Shown: positions 8,992 to 17,868, counted from the first letter of the stretch. The stretch: 64,000 bases of DNA from Lacticaseibacillus suibinensis (GCF_003946175.1 NZ_RHOK01000009.1:1-64000); one strand, 5' to 3'. The notes: generated by a model from the sequence alone, not told the origin. Translations and numbers: made by a program.

Positions 8992-9064
8992 GGGTGGTTA
9001 GCTCAGCTGGCAGAGCAACGGACTCTTAATCCGTGGGTCCAGGGTTCGATCCCCTGACCACCCA
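8992..9064 (+). tRNA. tRNA-Lys (anticodon CTT), second identical copy
   Basis: Every base matches the tRNA at 8036-8108, including the anticodon loop CTCTTAA. Upstream sequence differs: TTGCAT and TAGTAT about 18 bases apart form its own promoter. The two genes are thus separate transcription units rather than one duplicated operon. Confidence 0.95.
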
Positions 9065-9071
9065 GACTAGT

Positions 9072-9101
9072 AACCGACATCTGAAAAGATGTCGGTTTTT
9101 T
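9072..9101 (+). terminator. Terminator after the second tRNA-Lys
   Basis: AACCGACATCT and AGATGTCGGTTTTTT form an 11-bp stem with a GAAA loop. Confidence 0.9.
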
Positions 9102-9124
9102 GTTGCGTCAAAACGACTGGATTC

Positions 9125-9154
9125 AAAAAGGCACGCTGAGATGCGTGCCAAAAA
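9125..9154 (-). terminator. Terminator of the TPM-domain gene
   Basis: On the minus strand GGCACGC and GCGTGCC with a short loop are followed by TTTTTG, about 20 bases after the stop codon. Confidence 0.75.
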
Positions 9155-9172
9155 TGATGGCTCACCCATGCT

Positions 9173-11056
9173 TTACCAGCTCGAGGTGCCGCCTCCGCCG
9201 CCAAAGCCGCCACCCCCGAAGGAATCGCCGCCTCCGCCACCATCACTGGAACCACTGGCATACCAGTCGCTGGCGTGATTAACGTACATCGAACTGGATT
9301 TGTAAGCCTTGGTGCTTTCATCGGCTGCAAAGAATTGAGCGACGGTCACCTTGCCAAAAGCAAACGCCATGTCATAGTAATCCGGCAAACTACCTTTCGC
9401 TTTTTTACCTTTAACCTTGCCGGCCAGGCTGGCTTTAAGTGCCGTTTTTGCTTGCAGGATGGCCGAATCATCATTAGCCAAAGCCGCGGCCAGGGCCTGA
9501 TCAGTGTCGTCTTGCTTCACTCGCACGCGCAAGTCCCCGAGGAAAGCGCGAATCATGTGATGAAGCTCCAAGTGGCGTTTCGCGCGGGTGCACAGCGCAT
9601 CAAGGGCAAAATAACCGGCCATGATCACCCCACCAACCAGCAACCCGAGCACCAGGGAATTCAGCACTTGCAGCGGCGATTGGCCGTCTGCCAGCAGCCG
9701 CTCAAGGAAGTGCAGCGCCGCTTGGCCCCAGCCCAGCATGCGATAATGTAATTCGAAGGCCCAGAGCGAATAGGTGTGGCCCGTGTACCAAAACAGCGCC
9801 GCCACCAGTAAAATCAGCACCCAGCCATTGGTCAACAGGCGCACCAGCCACCACCAAGCTTGCAGAAGTGGCGTCAGCAAGTAGGGCCGCACATCATTGG
9901 CCGGCACCGCACGCTCCGGCTTAGCCTTAGGTTTTGGCCATAACCGCCGCTTTTTGGTCGTGGTCTTGTCAGCATGGTACCAGTCCTGGTGATGCTGACG
10001 AAACATGCTGGTTTGCCTAAAATCGCTGCCGGGGTTGCGCGCATTCGCGTAAAATTGCGCCAGCGTGGTGTGACCAAAGGCGAACTGCATGCTGAAGTAA
10101 TCGGGCACCGTGGTTTTGGCTGCCGCCTGGGCCTGCTCTGGCTGGAGCTGGTCGCGCAAGGTGCCCTTGGCCGACTGCGCGGTGGCAGGCGCCGGCACTG
10201 CCAGCACCGTCGCCGCAGCGAGATCGGGACTCACACCGCGCATCGCGGTGAGGTAACCTTGCACCAAATCATCCAGCCAGACGCGCGCTTGCAGGTGCCA
10301 GCCGAGCCGCCGCAGCCCGTACAGACCAAGTACGACGCCAAAGCACGCCACCATCAGCGTCAAGAAGCTGTGGGCGGTATTCAGCCAGGCCCAGATGGCC
10401 GCGATTGGATGAAAGCCGGCGGCAGGTTGCACCGATTTGATGCGGCTAGCCTGAATGTCGCCGGTGCGAATCAACTGATCCAGCCGCTGAGTCACCAGCT
10501 GTACCCCGGCATCGTAGTCGCCGCGGCGGTAGTCATTTTTTACCTGGGCATCCGTCACCACGTCGGTCATGGCGTCTGGCACCTGGTCTTCCATGCCATA
10601 GCCCACTTCCAGCCGCGCCTGGTGTTCAGCTTTGGCGATGAGGTAAACCACCCCGCTGTCTGCAGCGGCATCCCCGACGCCTAGCTTGGTGGCCTGCGCG
10701 ATGGTAAATTGCTCAATCGAGGTATTGGCCGGCAGGTGGTCCACCGTAATCACCATTAGCTGCGGCCTTTTCGGCAGTGTTTTGTAGCGCTGATTCAGCT
10801 GGTGAATGGCAGTTTTGGTGCTGGGGCTGAGCAGGTGCGCGTTGTCCGAGACAAAAATGTTCGCTGGGTCGACTTTGACAGTACTACTGCCGCGCGGAAT
10901 GGCGGTCCAGATCATCATCAACGCTAGCACTCCTAGCACTACTAGGGGCAACTGTTTCAGGGCGGCGCCGAGGCGGGGATAAAGCTGACGCTGCCAAGGG
11001 GCTAACGGCAACGGGGCGGCTTCAGGTTTGGTTTGCGGGGCGGCTTGGGGCATCAT
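9173..11056 (-). CDS. TPM-domain membrane protein with duplicated C-terminal module
   Basis: A 627-residue membrane protein. A hydrophobic segment at about 37-52 is followed by a TPM (TLP18.3/Psb32/MOLO-1) domain at about 63-200, recognisable by FVSDNAHLLSP, GVVYLIAKAEHQARLEVGYG and a D..F/Y-rich end. Further membrane segments lie near 228-250, 402-424 and 463-485. Two related soluble segments occur: 318-360 (PDYFSMQFAFGHTTLAQFY to HHQDWY) and 558-599 (PDYYDMAFAFGKVTVAQFF to HASDWY), so the membrane-plus-module unit was probably duplicated. The tail is Gly-rich and ends in GGGTSSW, as in many TPM and DUF2207-like proteins. AAGGA precedes the start. Function unknown; a role in envelope homeostasis is a guess. 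Confidence 0.75.
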   Translation of the reverse strand: MMPQAAPQTKPEAAPLPLAPWQRQLYPRLGAALKQLPLVVLGVLALMMIWTAIPRGSSTVKVDPANIFVSDNAHLLSPSTKTAIHQLNQRYKTLPKRPQLMVITVDHLPANTSIEQFTIAQATKLGVGDAAADSGVVYLIAKAEHQARLEVGYGMEDQVPDAMTDVVTDAQVKNDYRRGDYDAGVQLVTQRLDQLIRTGDIQASRIKSVQPAAGFHPIAAIWAWLNTAHSFLTLMVACFGVVLGLYGLRRLGWHLQARVWLDDLVQGYLTAMRGVSPDLAAATVLAVPAPATAQSAKGTLRDQLQPEQAQAAAKTTVPDYFSMQFAFGHTTLAQFYANARNPGSDFRQTSMFRQHHQDWYHADKTTTKKRRLWPKPKAKPERAVPANDVRPYLLTPLLQAWWWLVRLLTNGWVLILLVAALFWYTGHTYSLWAFELHYRMLGWGQAALHFLERLLADGQSPLQVLNSLVLGLLVGGVIMAGYFALDALCTRAKRHLELHHMIRAFLGDLRVRVKQDDTDQALAAALANDDSAILQAKTALKASLAGKVKGKKAKGSLPDYYDMAFAFGKVTVAQFFAADESTKAYKSSSMYVNHASDWYASGSSDGGGGGDSFGGGGFGGGGGTSSW

Positions 11057-11164
11057 GGTCAGTCCTTCGTTTTATGTAATGTTATGTTTCAATTAGCTTA
11101 ACATAAGGATAGCCCGTAAAAAAGCCATGGTTAAGGCCGGTTGCACCGGCAGAAGCCAAACAAA

Positions 11165-11194
11165 GGCCCACTCGAAGTGTTATTCGAGTGGGCC
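11165..11194 (-). terminator. Terminator of the aldo/keto reductase gene
   Basis: GGCCCACTCGAA and TTCGAGTGGGCC form a 12-bp stem around a 6-base loop; the minus strand continues TTTGTTTGG. Confidence 0.75.
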
Positions 11195-11228
11195 AATTTT
11201 AGCTAAAAATTGGGGTTAGCATGTTATT

Positions 11229-12227
11229 CTACCAAGCATAAGCCTCTGGTGCGGCGCCCACCGGTGGGAAAATAGCGTCCAGCTCAGCCAAGACATCAGC
11301 CGACAAATGCACATCCAGTGCGTGAACCGCACTCTCAAGTTGTTCGATGGTGCGCGGGCCGATGATCGGCGCGGTGACCACCGGGTTGTGCAGCAGCCAA
11401 GCTAAGGCCACTGTGGACTGGGTTTCGCCGAGGTTTTGGCACAACTGCTCGAAGCGGGTCAGCTGCTCGCGGCGGGCGGCGCTGAGGTGCTTGCTTTGTT
11501 CGGCGCGGCGGCCAGTGAGGTCAGTCGGATGCAAAATGTTTTCTGCCAGCTGACCAGATTCCAGCGGACTCCAGATAATCAGACCCATGCCCAAGTCTTT
11601 CACCGTTGGCAACAGTTCAAGCTCTGGCAGTCGGGTCAGCAAGTTGTACTTATGCTGCTCGGCGACCAAGCCGAGGAAATGACGGTCATGGGCATGCGCC
11701 GCGGCAAAAGCAAGGTGCCGAGCGCCAAAGTTGCTAGACCCAGCGTAAACGACTTTGCCTTGCGCAATGGCCGCTTCATAAGCGCCAAAAATCTCATCCC
11801 AATTGATGTGATGATCGATGTGGTGCATCTGCAGCAAGTCGATGTGGTCGGTTTGCAGCCGGCGCAGTGAATCGTTTAGGCTGCGCTTGATTTTGTACGC
11901 CGAAATCCCAGCCGGGTCGTTCGGGCCATAAGTCGCGTCATCCATGCGGCCATAGACTTTGGTGGCCAGCACCGTGCTTTCCCGGCGGCCGTCCCCCTGG
12001 GCAAACCAGCGGCCAACAATTTCTTCGGTCCAGCCGGCGTGGCCTTTCGGGTTAGTTTTACTGCGGCCATACACATTGGCCGTGTCAAAAAAGTTAATGC
12101 CCAGCTCGCGCGCCCGGTCCATGATGTGATCGGCGTCGGCTTCGCTGGTGCGGGGCCCGAAGTTCATCGTGCCTAACACCAGTCGGCTCACCTTCAGGCC
12201 AGTGCGGCCCAATGTTGTGTATTCCAT
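11229..12227 (-). CDS. Aldo/keto reductase
   Basis: NAD(P)H-dependent oxidoreductase of the aldo/keto reductase family, (beta/alpha)8 barrel, cytoplasmic. The catalytic set is visible: Asp in INFFDTANVYG, Tyr in NVYG, Lys in VLATKVYG, and His in IDLLQMHHID. The cofactor region near the C-terminus reads PIIGPRTIEQLE. The closest families are the YghZ/GSP69-like potassium-channel-beta-type reductases that act on methylglyoxal and other aldehydes; exact substrate is unknown. I start it at 12227 (MEYTTLGRTG), preceded by AAAGGAGG; the frame stays open 114 bases further up without a ribosome site. Stands alone with its own terminator. Confidence 0.9.
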   Translation of the reverse strand: MEYTTLGRTGLKVSRLVLGTMNFGPRTSEADADHIMDRARELGINFFDTANVYGRSKTNPKGHAGWTEEIVGRWFAQGDGRRESTVLATKVYGRMDDATYGPNDPAGISAYKIKRSLNDSLRRLQTDHIDLLQMHHIDHHINWDEIFGAYEAAIAQGKVVYAGSSNFGARHLAFAAAHAHDRHFLGLVAEQHKYNLLTRLPELELLPTVKDLGMGLIIWSPLESGQLAENILHPTDLTGRRAEQSKHLSAARREQLTRFEQLCQNLGETQSTVALAWLLHNPVVTAPIIGPRTIEQLESAVHALDVHLSADVLAELDAIFPPVGAAPEAYAW

Positions 12228-12352
12228 GTGATTTCCTCCTTTGCCTGTGACTGTCACGAGGTACGCCTTCAGTATAAAACTTTTAATAACCGCCGATGAT
12301 GGCTTTTTCACCACCACGCCACCGCGTATTTCCCGGGACATGCCGACAGCTC

Positions 12353-12406
12353 AAAAACAGCGTCCACCCCGCCAAGCATCAGGCTTGGCCGGGCGAACGC
12401 TGTTTT
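12353..12406 (-). terminator. Terminator of the menA/ABC operon
   Basis: On the minus strand AAAACAGCGT, GCCC and CCAAGC pair with GCTTGG, GGG and ACGCTGTTTTT, forming a long hairpin right after the permease stop. Confidence 0.85.
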
Positions 12407-12409
12407 AAC

Positions 12410-13147
12410 TTAGACTTGCTGCCACCGCAGCACCCGCCGCTCCAAGGCATTCAGCACCGCAAACAAGGCAAAGGCCACTGCCGCCAGTACCACAATGCCG
12501 GCATACATCAGCGGATAATCCAGCCGGTTCCATTCATCCATGATGAAATACCCCAGCCCGTAGCTGGTGCCATAGACTTCAGTGAAAAACAGCGTAGCAA
12601 TCGCAGTCCCTAACGCGAGCCGCAGTGCGGTGAGCACCCCGGCAAGGCTCGCGGGCCAAGTGGCATCACGGAACAACTCCCAACGGTTGGCGCCGGCCAC
12701 GAGCAGCTGTTTGTACACCCCTGCTGGCACCTGGCGCACAGCATCGCGCACCGAAATGATGATCTGAAACACCGTGATCATGGAAATCATGATGATTTTG
12801 GCGGAATCGCCTAGCCCAGCCAGTAGCATCACCACCGGTAACAGCGCAATTTTCGGGAGCGGATAAGTCAGGTACACCACGGGATCCACCCAGGCGCCAA
12901 ACCTCGGCGCCCGCACAATCAAAATCCCCAGCGGAATGCCAATGACTGCTGACCACACCAAGCTCCAGCCCAGGCGGTACAGCGAAAAGTACAGATGCCA
13001 GCCGATTTGATGCGTCAGCAGTTGTGGAAAGGCCGCATACACGGTTAGCGGCGTGGGCAGCACTGGCTTCCCCACCAGCACCGCCGCCAGCCACCACAGC
13101 AAATTAAGCGCCAATAACGCGCCCAGGGTTTTGGTTACTCTTGCCAT
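12410..13147 (-). CDS. ABC transporter permease, NitT/TauT/ThiX type
   Basis: A 245-residue inner membrane permease with about six hydrophobic segments. The cytoplasmic EAA-like loop that contacts the ATPase is at about 145-175 (YKQLLVAGANRWELFRDATWP). YPLPKIALLPVVMLLAGLGDS is the pattern seen in SsuC, TauC and ThiX permeases. The start overlaps the ATPase gene by 13 bases, so both are translated from one transcript. It is the last gene of the operon menA, binding protein, ATPase, permease. Confidence 0.85.
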   Translation of the reverse strand: MARVTKTLGALLALNLLWWLAAVLVGKPVLPTPLTVYAAFPQLLTHQIGWHLYFSLYRLGWSLVWSAVIGIPLGILIVRAPRFGAWVDPVVYLTYPLPKIALLPVVMLLAGLGDSAKIIMISMITVFQIIISVRDAVRQVPAGVYKQLLVAGANRWELFRDATWPASLAGVLTALRLALGTAIATLFFTEVYGTSYGLGYFIMDEWNRLDYPLMYAGIVVLAAVAFALFAVLNALERRVLRWQQV

Positions 13148-13878
13148 GATGCTTCCACCTCCTGACGCAGCGCCGCCACTGCCGGATAGTAGCGCGCATC
13201 TTCGCGGCGGGTGGCCAGTGGCACTTTAGCCAACGGATTGGCCTGCACCTGACCTTGGCCGTGATGCAAAATCAACAGCGCGTCCCCCAGCGCCAGCGCT
13301 TCTTCTAGATCATGGGTGATCAGCAGTGTCGTCACCGGTCGCGCCTGCCACTGGCTGATAAACAGCTGATAAGCACGGGCCTTGACCACCGGATCAAGCG
13401 CGGAAAAAGCCTCATCCAGCATCAGCAAATCCGGCGCCTGGGCGAAAGCCCGCGCCAGCGCCACCCGCTGCTGCTGGCCGCCGCTTAAGCGGTTGGGATA
13501 ACGCTTGGCCAGTTCAGCAATGCCCAGCGCTGCCATCACCTGCGCCACCGCCTGGTGTTGCGCTGCATCCAGGCGATGGTGCTGACTGACTTTCAGCGGC
13601 AGCGCCACGTTTTGGGCCACGGTCCGCCACGGCAGCAGGCCATAATCCTGCGGCACCACTGCCAAATGCTGGCGGCGCGGGTCGATGGGCGCGTCATCTA
13701 ACCGGCAATCACCGGTACTCGGCAGCTGCCGGGTCAGTGCGTCGATCAAGGTGGTTTTGCCGGTGCCACTCGGCCCCAGCACCGCCAAAATGCCGCGGTC
13801 AGGCACAACAAAGCTGAGGTCAGCCAGCACCAGCTGGTCGCCTCGCAACGCTGTGAGCCCCGCGACAGTTAGTTTCAT
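13135..13878 (-). CDS. ABC transporter ATP-binding protein, NitT/TauT/ThiZ type
   Basis: A 247-residue cytoplasmic ATPase that would energise the importer. Walker A is GPSGTGKTT (about 35-43), Q-loop VVPQDYGLLPW, signature LSGGQQQRVALARAFA, Walker B LLMLDEAFSALD and H-loop LLITHDLEEAL. The single nucleotide-binding domain is standard for SsuB/TauB/ThiZ proteins. The start codon overlaps the stop of the binding-protein gene by four bases (ATGA). Substrate specificity comes from the binding protein, not from this subunit. Confidence 0.9.
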   Translation of the reverse strand: MKLTVAGLTALRGDQLVLADLSFVVPDRGILAVLGPSGTGKTTLIDALTRQLPSTGDCRLDDAPIDPRRQHLAVVPQDYGLLPWRTVAQNVALPLKVSQHHRLDAAQHQAVAQVMAALGIAELAKRYPNRLSGGQQQRVALARAFAQAPDLLMLDEAFSALDPVVKARAYQLFISQWQARPVTTLLITHDLEEALALGDALLILHHGQGQVQANPLAKVPLATRREDARYYPAVAALRQEVEASWQE

Positions 13879-14837
13879 GGCAGCACCACACTGGCTGGAT
13901 CAAGCGTGGTGGTGGTTACGCCTTCCGCCTTGGCGTAGGCAAACGCCGCCTTCAGGACGGCCTTTTTTACGGCATGCGCCTGGGTGTAATGCACCAGCTC
14001 TACCTTTGGCACCAACGCCGCCGGATAGCCGATATCCTTGGTCAAAATCGCTTCGAAATCGCTGGCTTTACCGGCATTCAGCGTCTTGACCGCCTGGTTG
14101 TACGCCGCCAGCAAGCGCTTGGTGACTGCTTTTTGCTTGGCCAGTTTCGGCGCTACCGCCAAAATGGTCGTTTGATAAGCCACCGGATCACTTTGCGCCA
14201 CGACATGCGCACCTTTGCTTTTGGCAATCGCCATGAACGGATCCGGCACAATCATGGCGTCGATTTTGCGGTCCAAGGTCAGCTGAATGCGCGCTGGCAC
14301 CTGAGCGACTTCGGTGATTTTAACGTCTTTTTCACTCATGCCCACCTTGGCCAGCTCTTGATCAAGGTAGAAGGTAGGTGTTTGGTGCGGCATGGTGGCT
14401 ATTGTTTTGCCGCGTAAATCCGCCACGGTTTTGATGGCCGGCTGATTGGACACAATGCCGAAGGAGCCGTTCAGCCCAGTGGCAATCTTCCAACCCAGCT
14501 TGCCGTTTTCATACGCCGCCAGGGTCACCACATCAGACACCGCGCCGTCGAGCTGGCCAGACGCCACCGCCGCGTCGCGATCCTTCGGCGACTTGAAATT
14601 TTGCAAGGTGACATTCAGGTGCTGATCTTCAAAGTAGCCTTTTTCTTTGGCCACATAGAGCGGAATGGATTCCGGCGCCGACATCGTGCCGAGATTCAGG
14701 GTCACGTCCTTGGTCGCGGTTTTCGTTGTTTTGCTCGACTTGGCCGCGGATTCCTTCAGGCTCGTTTCCTTGGGCGCGCATGCCATCAATAACGTGGCTG
14801 CCAGCAGGGCTGAAAGCCCCAATAATGTCTTTTTCAT
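13875..14837 (-). CDS. ABC transporter substrate-binding lipoprotein, NMT1/ThiY-like
   Basis: Extracellular binding protein held to the membrane by a lipid anchor. The start at 14837 gives MKKTLLGLSALLAATLLMAC, a signal peptide with lipobox LMAC at residues 17-20, and AGGGGGA lies upstream; the frame stays open to 14999 without a ribosome site. The body has NMT1/SsuA-type features: NLGTMSAPESIPLYVAKEKG, a DAAVASGQLDGAVSD segment that builds the ligand cleft, and DLRGKTIATMPHQTPTFY. Ligands of the family range from sulfonates to the thiamine precursor HMP. Here it starts 15 bases after menA, which hints at a quinone-related or other aromatic ligand. No thiamine riboswitch was seen upstream. 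Confidence 0.85.
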   Translation of the reverse strand: MKKTLLGLSALLAATLLMACAPKETSLKESAAKSSKTTKTATKDVTLNLGTMSAPESIPLYVAKEKGYFEDQHLNVTLQNFKSPKDRDAAVASGQLDGAVSDVVTLAAYENGKLGWKIATGLNGSFGIVSNQPAIKTVADLRGKTIATMPHQTPTFYLDQELAKVGMSEKDVKITEVAQVPARIQLTLDRKIDAMIVPDPFMAIAKSKGAHVVAQSDPVAYQTTILAVAPKLAKQKAVTKRLLAAYNQAVKTLNAGKASDFEAILTKDIGYPAALVPKVELVHYTQAHAVKKAVLKAAFAYAKAEGVTTTTLDPASVVLP

Positions 14838-14851
14838 CTTAAAAATTCCCC

Positions 14852-15820
14852 CTAAACTTGTTGCCACAGCAACCAGCCGGCCAGCACCAACACCTCGGCG
14901 CCAGCGGTCAATAGCAGGTTGTTGACGGCAGTTTTGAACGTCAAACGCCGCACCTGCACTTGCAGGAAGCGGGCGATGTTGCGATGAATCAAGGGCCAAA
15001 GCAGCAGCACCAGCAGCGTGACTGGCGGCATCACCCGCAGAAACACCGCGGCGATCAGCGCCGCATAAGCCGCCACGGGCACCCAGCGGTAAATCGCCAA
15101 GGCCCGGTCGTGGCCGAGGTACACCGCCATGGTCGCGCGGTGGTTGGTGATATCTTCTTGGATGTCGCCGATGTTATTGGCGAACATGATATTGCCATCC
15201 AAGATGATGATCGGCGCCGCCACCAGCACCAGCTTGGCCAGCACCGGCACGCTGCCATAAAGGCTGAAGCTTTGCCAACTCAAATCCAGTGCCAGCGGCC
15301 GGTTGGGCACATTGACGAAGTAGGCAATGAAAAAGGTGCCAAAGCCTTCCGTCACCCCTGATACCACCTCACCAATCGGCAGCCGGGAAATCGGCATCGG
15401 TCCAAAGGTATAGAAAATCGCGATGCCAATCGCCGCCCCACCAATCAGCAGCAGTACCAAGTTCGTGCGCCAGACCAAGATCAGCCCAGCCAGCACCGCC
15501 ACCACTAGCAGCGCCAGCATCAAGGCCATCACCCGCCGCGGATTCAAATGATCCGTGCCGATGATGTTGCCTTTTTGCCGATAGTTCTCGTCCTTGGACT
15601 TGTAATAATCCTGAACGTTATTGAAGCCGGTGACGAAACAGGCAATGCTCAGCTGGCCGACAAAATAGATCAGCGTGTTGACGCCATTGAACCCGCGCTG
15701 GTCGTACCACGCGTACAACACCCCCAGCGCAAACGGCATCGCCGAGGCGAGCTTGACTGGCAGGCGAATCAGCTCCAGAAAAAGCCGCCCAGTCAGTTTT
15801 TGATATGGTGCCTCTGTCAT
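14852..15820 (-). CDS. menA: UbiA-family prenyltransferase, MenA type
   Basis: Integral membrane enzyme of the UbiA superfamily. MenA attaches a polyprenyl chain to 1,4-dihydroxy-2-naphthoate to make demethylmenaquinone. Aspartate motif 1 is seen as NNVQDYYKSKDENY (about 67-80, an NDxxDxxxD-like pattern) and motif 2 as ANNIGDIQEDITNHR (about 214-228). Eight or so membrane helices cover the 322 residues. The start at 15820 follows GGGGGCGGGAAAC; five codons further up lie inside that ribosome site. It is first in an operon with an ABC importer and no other men genes are present. Many lactobacilli lack DHNA synthesis and use scavenged precursors, so the pairing may be functional. Confidence 0.8.
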   Translation of the reverse strand: MTEAPYQKLTGRLFLELIRLPVKLASAMPFALGVLYAWYDQRGFNGVNTLIYFVGQLSIACFVTGFNNVQDYYKSKDENYRQKGNIIGTDHLNPRRVMALMLALLVVAVLAGLILVWRTNLVLLLIGGAAIGIAIFYTFGPMPISRLPIGEVVSGVTEGFGTFFIAYFVNVPNRPLALDLSWQSFSLYGSVPVLAKLVLVAAPIIILDGNIMFANNIGDIQEDITNHRATMAVYLGHDRALAIYRWVPVAAYAALIAAVFLRVMPPVTLLVLLLWPLIHRNIARFLQVQVRRLTFKTAVNNLLLTAGAEVLVLAGWLLWQQV

Positions 15821-16104
15821 GTTTCCCGCCCCCAATATCTATTCATTCTACGTTAACCCGCCAGCCTTGTACATCTTCGCACAAAAGAATGAGAGCGCTA
15901 CCCCAAGATTCTTACCGTGATTTAATCCCCACCCGGCTTATAAAACTAATTGCACGCAACTTACCATGCAGATATGCAAATCTGCTTTGCCTCACGTCAG
16001 CGCCGCGCTAGGCTGGTCTAAGAACGGAAAAATGGGGTCAGCCGTTAAATTTTAGGCGTCCGGACCAAGGCTTAAAGGCCCGGGCGCCAAGGAGCGAGTC
16101 AAAC

Positions 16105-17118
16105 ATGAATAAACGGGGTATCACGCTGGCGCTGCTCAGCCTTGCGGTATTGCTCGGTGGTTGCAGCGTCGGCAATGTCGACATGTCCAGCCACCAGGCA
16201 CCAGCCAAAAAGTCGAGTAGCACCGCCAGTCAGCGCGCCAGCGCGAAAAGGCAAAGCACAGCCAAAGCGAAAAAAGAGCGACAGCAACAGCTTGGCACCA
16301 AGGCCAAATACGGTCTGCCGCAAGGCCCAAGTTGGCTCGAAGTCTACGAAAATGGGAAGGCCACTGGTGCCTATCTCTCACCGACCAAGCAGAATGTCGT
16401 CACCTTGCATGAACGTAGCAATTTCACCCTGGCCGGCCAGTTGCCTTGGCTGGGCACGATTAAGAGCCACGCCTTCTATGTGGCACATGAAGCCCAGGAT
16501 GCTACCATGGATCAATCCGCAGCCTTCAAGTACAATCTAGCCCCGGACTTATTCGCCACGACCCAAGGCTTTTACAACCTTGGCAAGGTGGAGGCCAAAG
16601 TGCTCGCGAAGCACGCTTTCCAAGATCTGAAGCAGTTCTACCAAGCGGTGGATGATCGCAACGCCGCCGAATTGCCCGGTCATTCCGATTACCTGAAAGC
16701 GCTGTGGGGCAGCACCGGCACCGTCGCCGACAGTGGCGACCTCAAGACCCGCTACACCGTGGAGGAGCAGTATTTCAATCGCGATTCCATCAACGTCGAT
16801 CCCGACAGCAACGGTGCAGACGAGGCCACCTATGTCGAAATCGCCTTTGACCATAATGACAACCTGGATCGAATTTATCCCACCCGGCTGCACATCCAGA
16901 CCTACGTCAAAATGAAGGAAACCGAAGCGGCTAAGCGCTTAGAGGGTGGCATGACCAACCAGAATTACGGCAAGTCAACCACCTCCATCATCGAATACAA
17001 CGTGATTTACCAACTGACCAATCAAGGCCAATGGGAACTGCGGGAAGTCGAAGAAGGTAGCTCCTCGCAGTACGCCCTCGATCAATCGCAAGGCGACTGG
17101 CTGACGGAGAAGGATTAA
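16105..17118 (+). CDS. Lipoprotein of unknown function
   Basis: A 337-residue predicted lipoprotein. The signal peptide MNKRGITLALLSLAVLLGGC ends in lipobox LGGC. A Ser/Ala/Lys/Gln-rich tether (about residues 28-64) is followed by a globular domain from about 70 with no motif I recognise. CAAGGAG precedes the ATG. The gene starts a same-strand run with a zinc-ribbon membrane protein 12 bases downstream, then a DUF4767 lipoprotein and a double-HTH regulator. Composition is normal for the window. The protein would sit on the outer face of the membrane. Confidence 0.75.
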   Translation: MNKRGITLALLSLAVLLGGCSVGNVDMSSHQAPAKKSSSTASQRASAKRQSTAKAKKERQQQLGTKAKYGLPQGPSWLEVYENGKATGAYLSPTKQNVVTLHERSNFTLAGQLPWLGTIKSHAFYVAHEAQDATMDQSAAFKYNLAPDLFATTQGFYNLGKVEAKVLAKHAFQDLKQFYQAVDDRNAAELPGHSDYLKALWGSTGTVADSGDLKTRYTVEEQYFNRDSINVDPDSNGADEATYVEIAFDHNDNLDRIYPTRLHIQTYVKMKETEAAKRLEGGMTNQNYGKSTTSIIEYNVIYQLTNQGQWELREVEEGSSSQYALDQSQGDWLTEKD

Positions 17119-17130
17119 GGGGGAAACATT

Positions 17131-17868
17131 ATGAAATTCTGTTCTAACTGCGGGGCCAAGCTCGACCCTGGCGCTAGCTACTGCCCAAAATGTGGCCACA
17201 AGGTCGAAGGCGGCGATACCGCTAAGCAAATCGCCACTGAAACAGCCGCCAAAGCCAAAAGTGCGGCGACCGTAGCCGCCACCACCGCGGCAGCCCGCGC
17301 TAAGCAAGGCTTGAAGCAACTGCAAGGCGCCGCCAAAAGCCCAGCGCGCAAGCGGTACCTGCGTTGGGCATCCGCTGCGTTTGCTGTGCTGCTCGCGATC
17401 TTTTTTGCCTACCGCCTGCTGTACTTGCCTGGGGTAGTAAGAAATGCCGTGGATGCCAACGTGCTCAACCAAGGCGGTTACACGGCCAAGGCCAATACGC
17501 TGACCAAAAAAGTCGTCATCACCACCGACGATCTCAAGCTGGAGCGCCTCATCGATGCCATCAAAGCCAACGACTACGACCAAACCCGCATCGGCGCTGA
17601 AATGCAGCTGGCAAGCCTAGAAAAGGCCTTACCTGGCAACTGGACCGTGGAAATCCAGCAGCACCAGATGAAAGGCTCGCAAACCGTGCTATGGCGCTAT
17701 CAAGGCGACAAAGAAACCATCCGTTATCAGAATTCCGATGAGTGCAAGCGCGCGCACAAAATGGTCATGGCCGCCAAAGCCAAGCAGCAATCGACTGACG
17801 ACGCCGTGACGCGCGGCGTCACTGGCGGGATTGTCGGCGGGTTGATTGGGGCGTTTCTCGCCCGCTGA
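17131..17868 (+). CDS. Zinc-ribbon single-pass membrane protein
   Basis: The 245-residue protein opens with a zinc ribbon (FCSNCGAKLDPGASYCPKCG, four Cys). An Ala/Lys-rich, probably helical linker (about 30-70) leads to one membrane helix at about 80-98 and an extracytoplasmic domain of some 120 residues. It ends in a Gly-rich hydrophobic TGGIVGGLIGAFLAR. The layout resembles TcaA/YvbJ-type zinc-ribbon envelope proteins, but the outer domain is not one I recognise. GGGGGAAAC precedes the start. It follows the lipoprotein gene by 12 bases, so the two products may work together at the membrane. Confidence 0.7.
   Translation: MKFCSNCGAKLDPGASYCPKCGHKVEGGDTAKQIATETAAKAKSAATVAATTAAARAKQGLKQLQGAAKSPARKRYLRWASAAFAVLLAIFFAYRLLYLPGVVRNAVDANVLNQGGYTAKANTLTKKVVITTDDLKLERLIDAIKANDYDQTRIGAEMQLASLEKALPGNWTVEIQQHQMKGSQTVLWRYQGDKETIRYQNSDECKRAHKMVMAAKAKQQSTDDAVTRGVTGGIVGGLIGAFLAR

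Noticed and set aside
15821-16104. Possible thiamine riboswitch before the menA/ABC operon
   Set aside because: No CTGAGA-type core or partner helix could be found.
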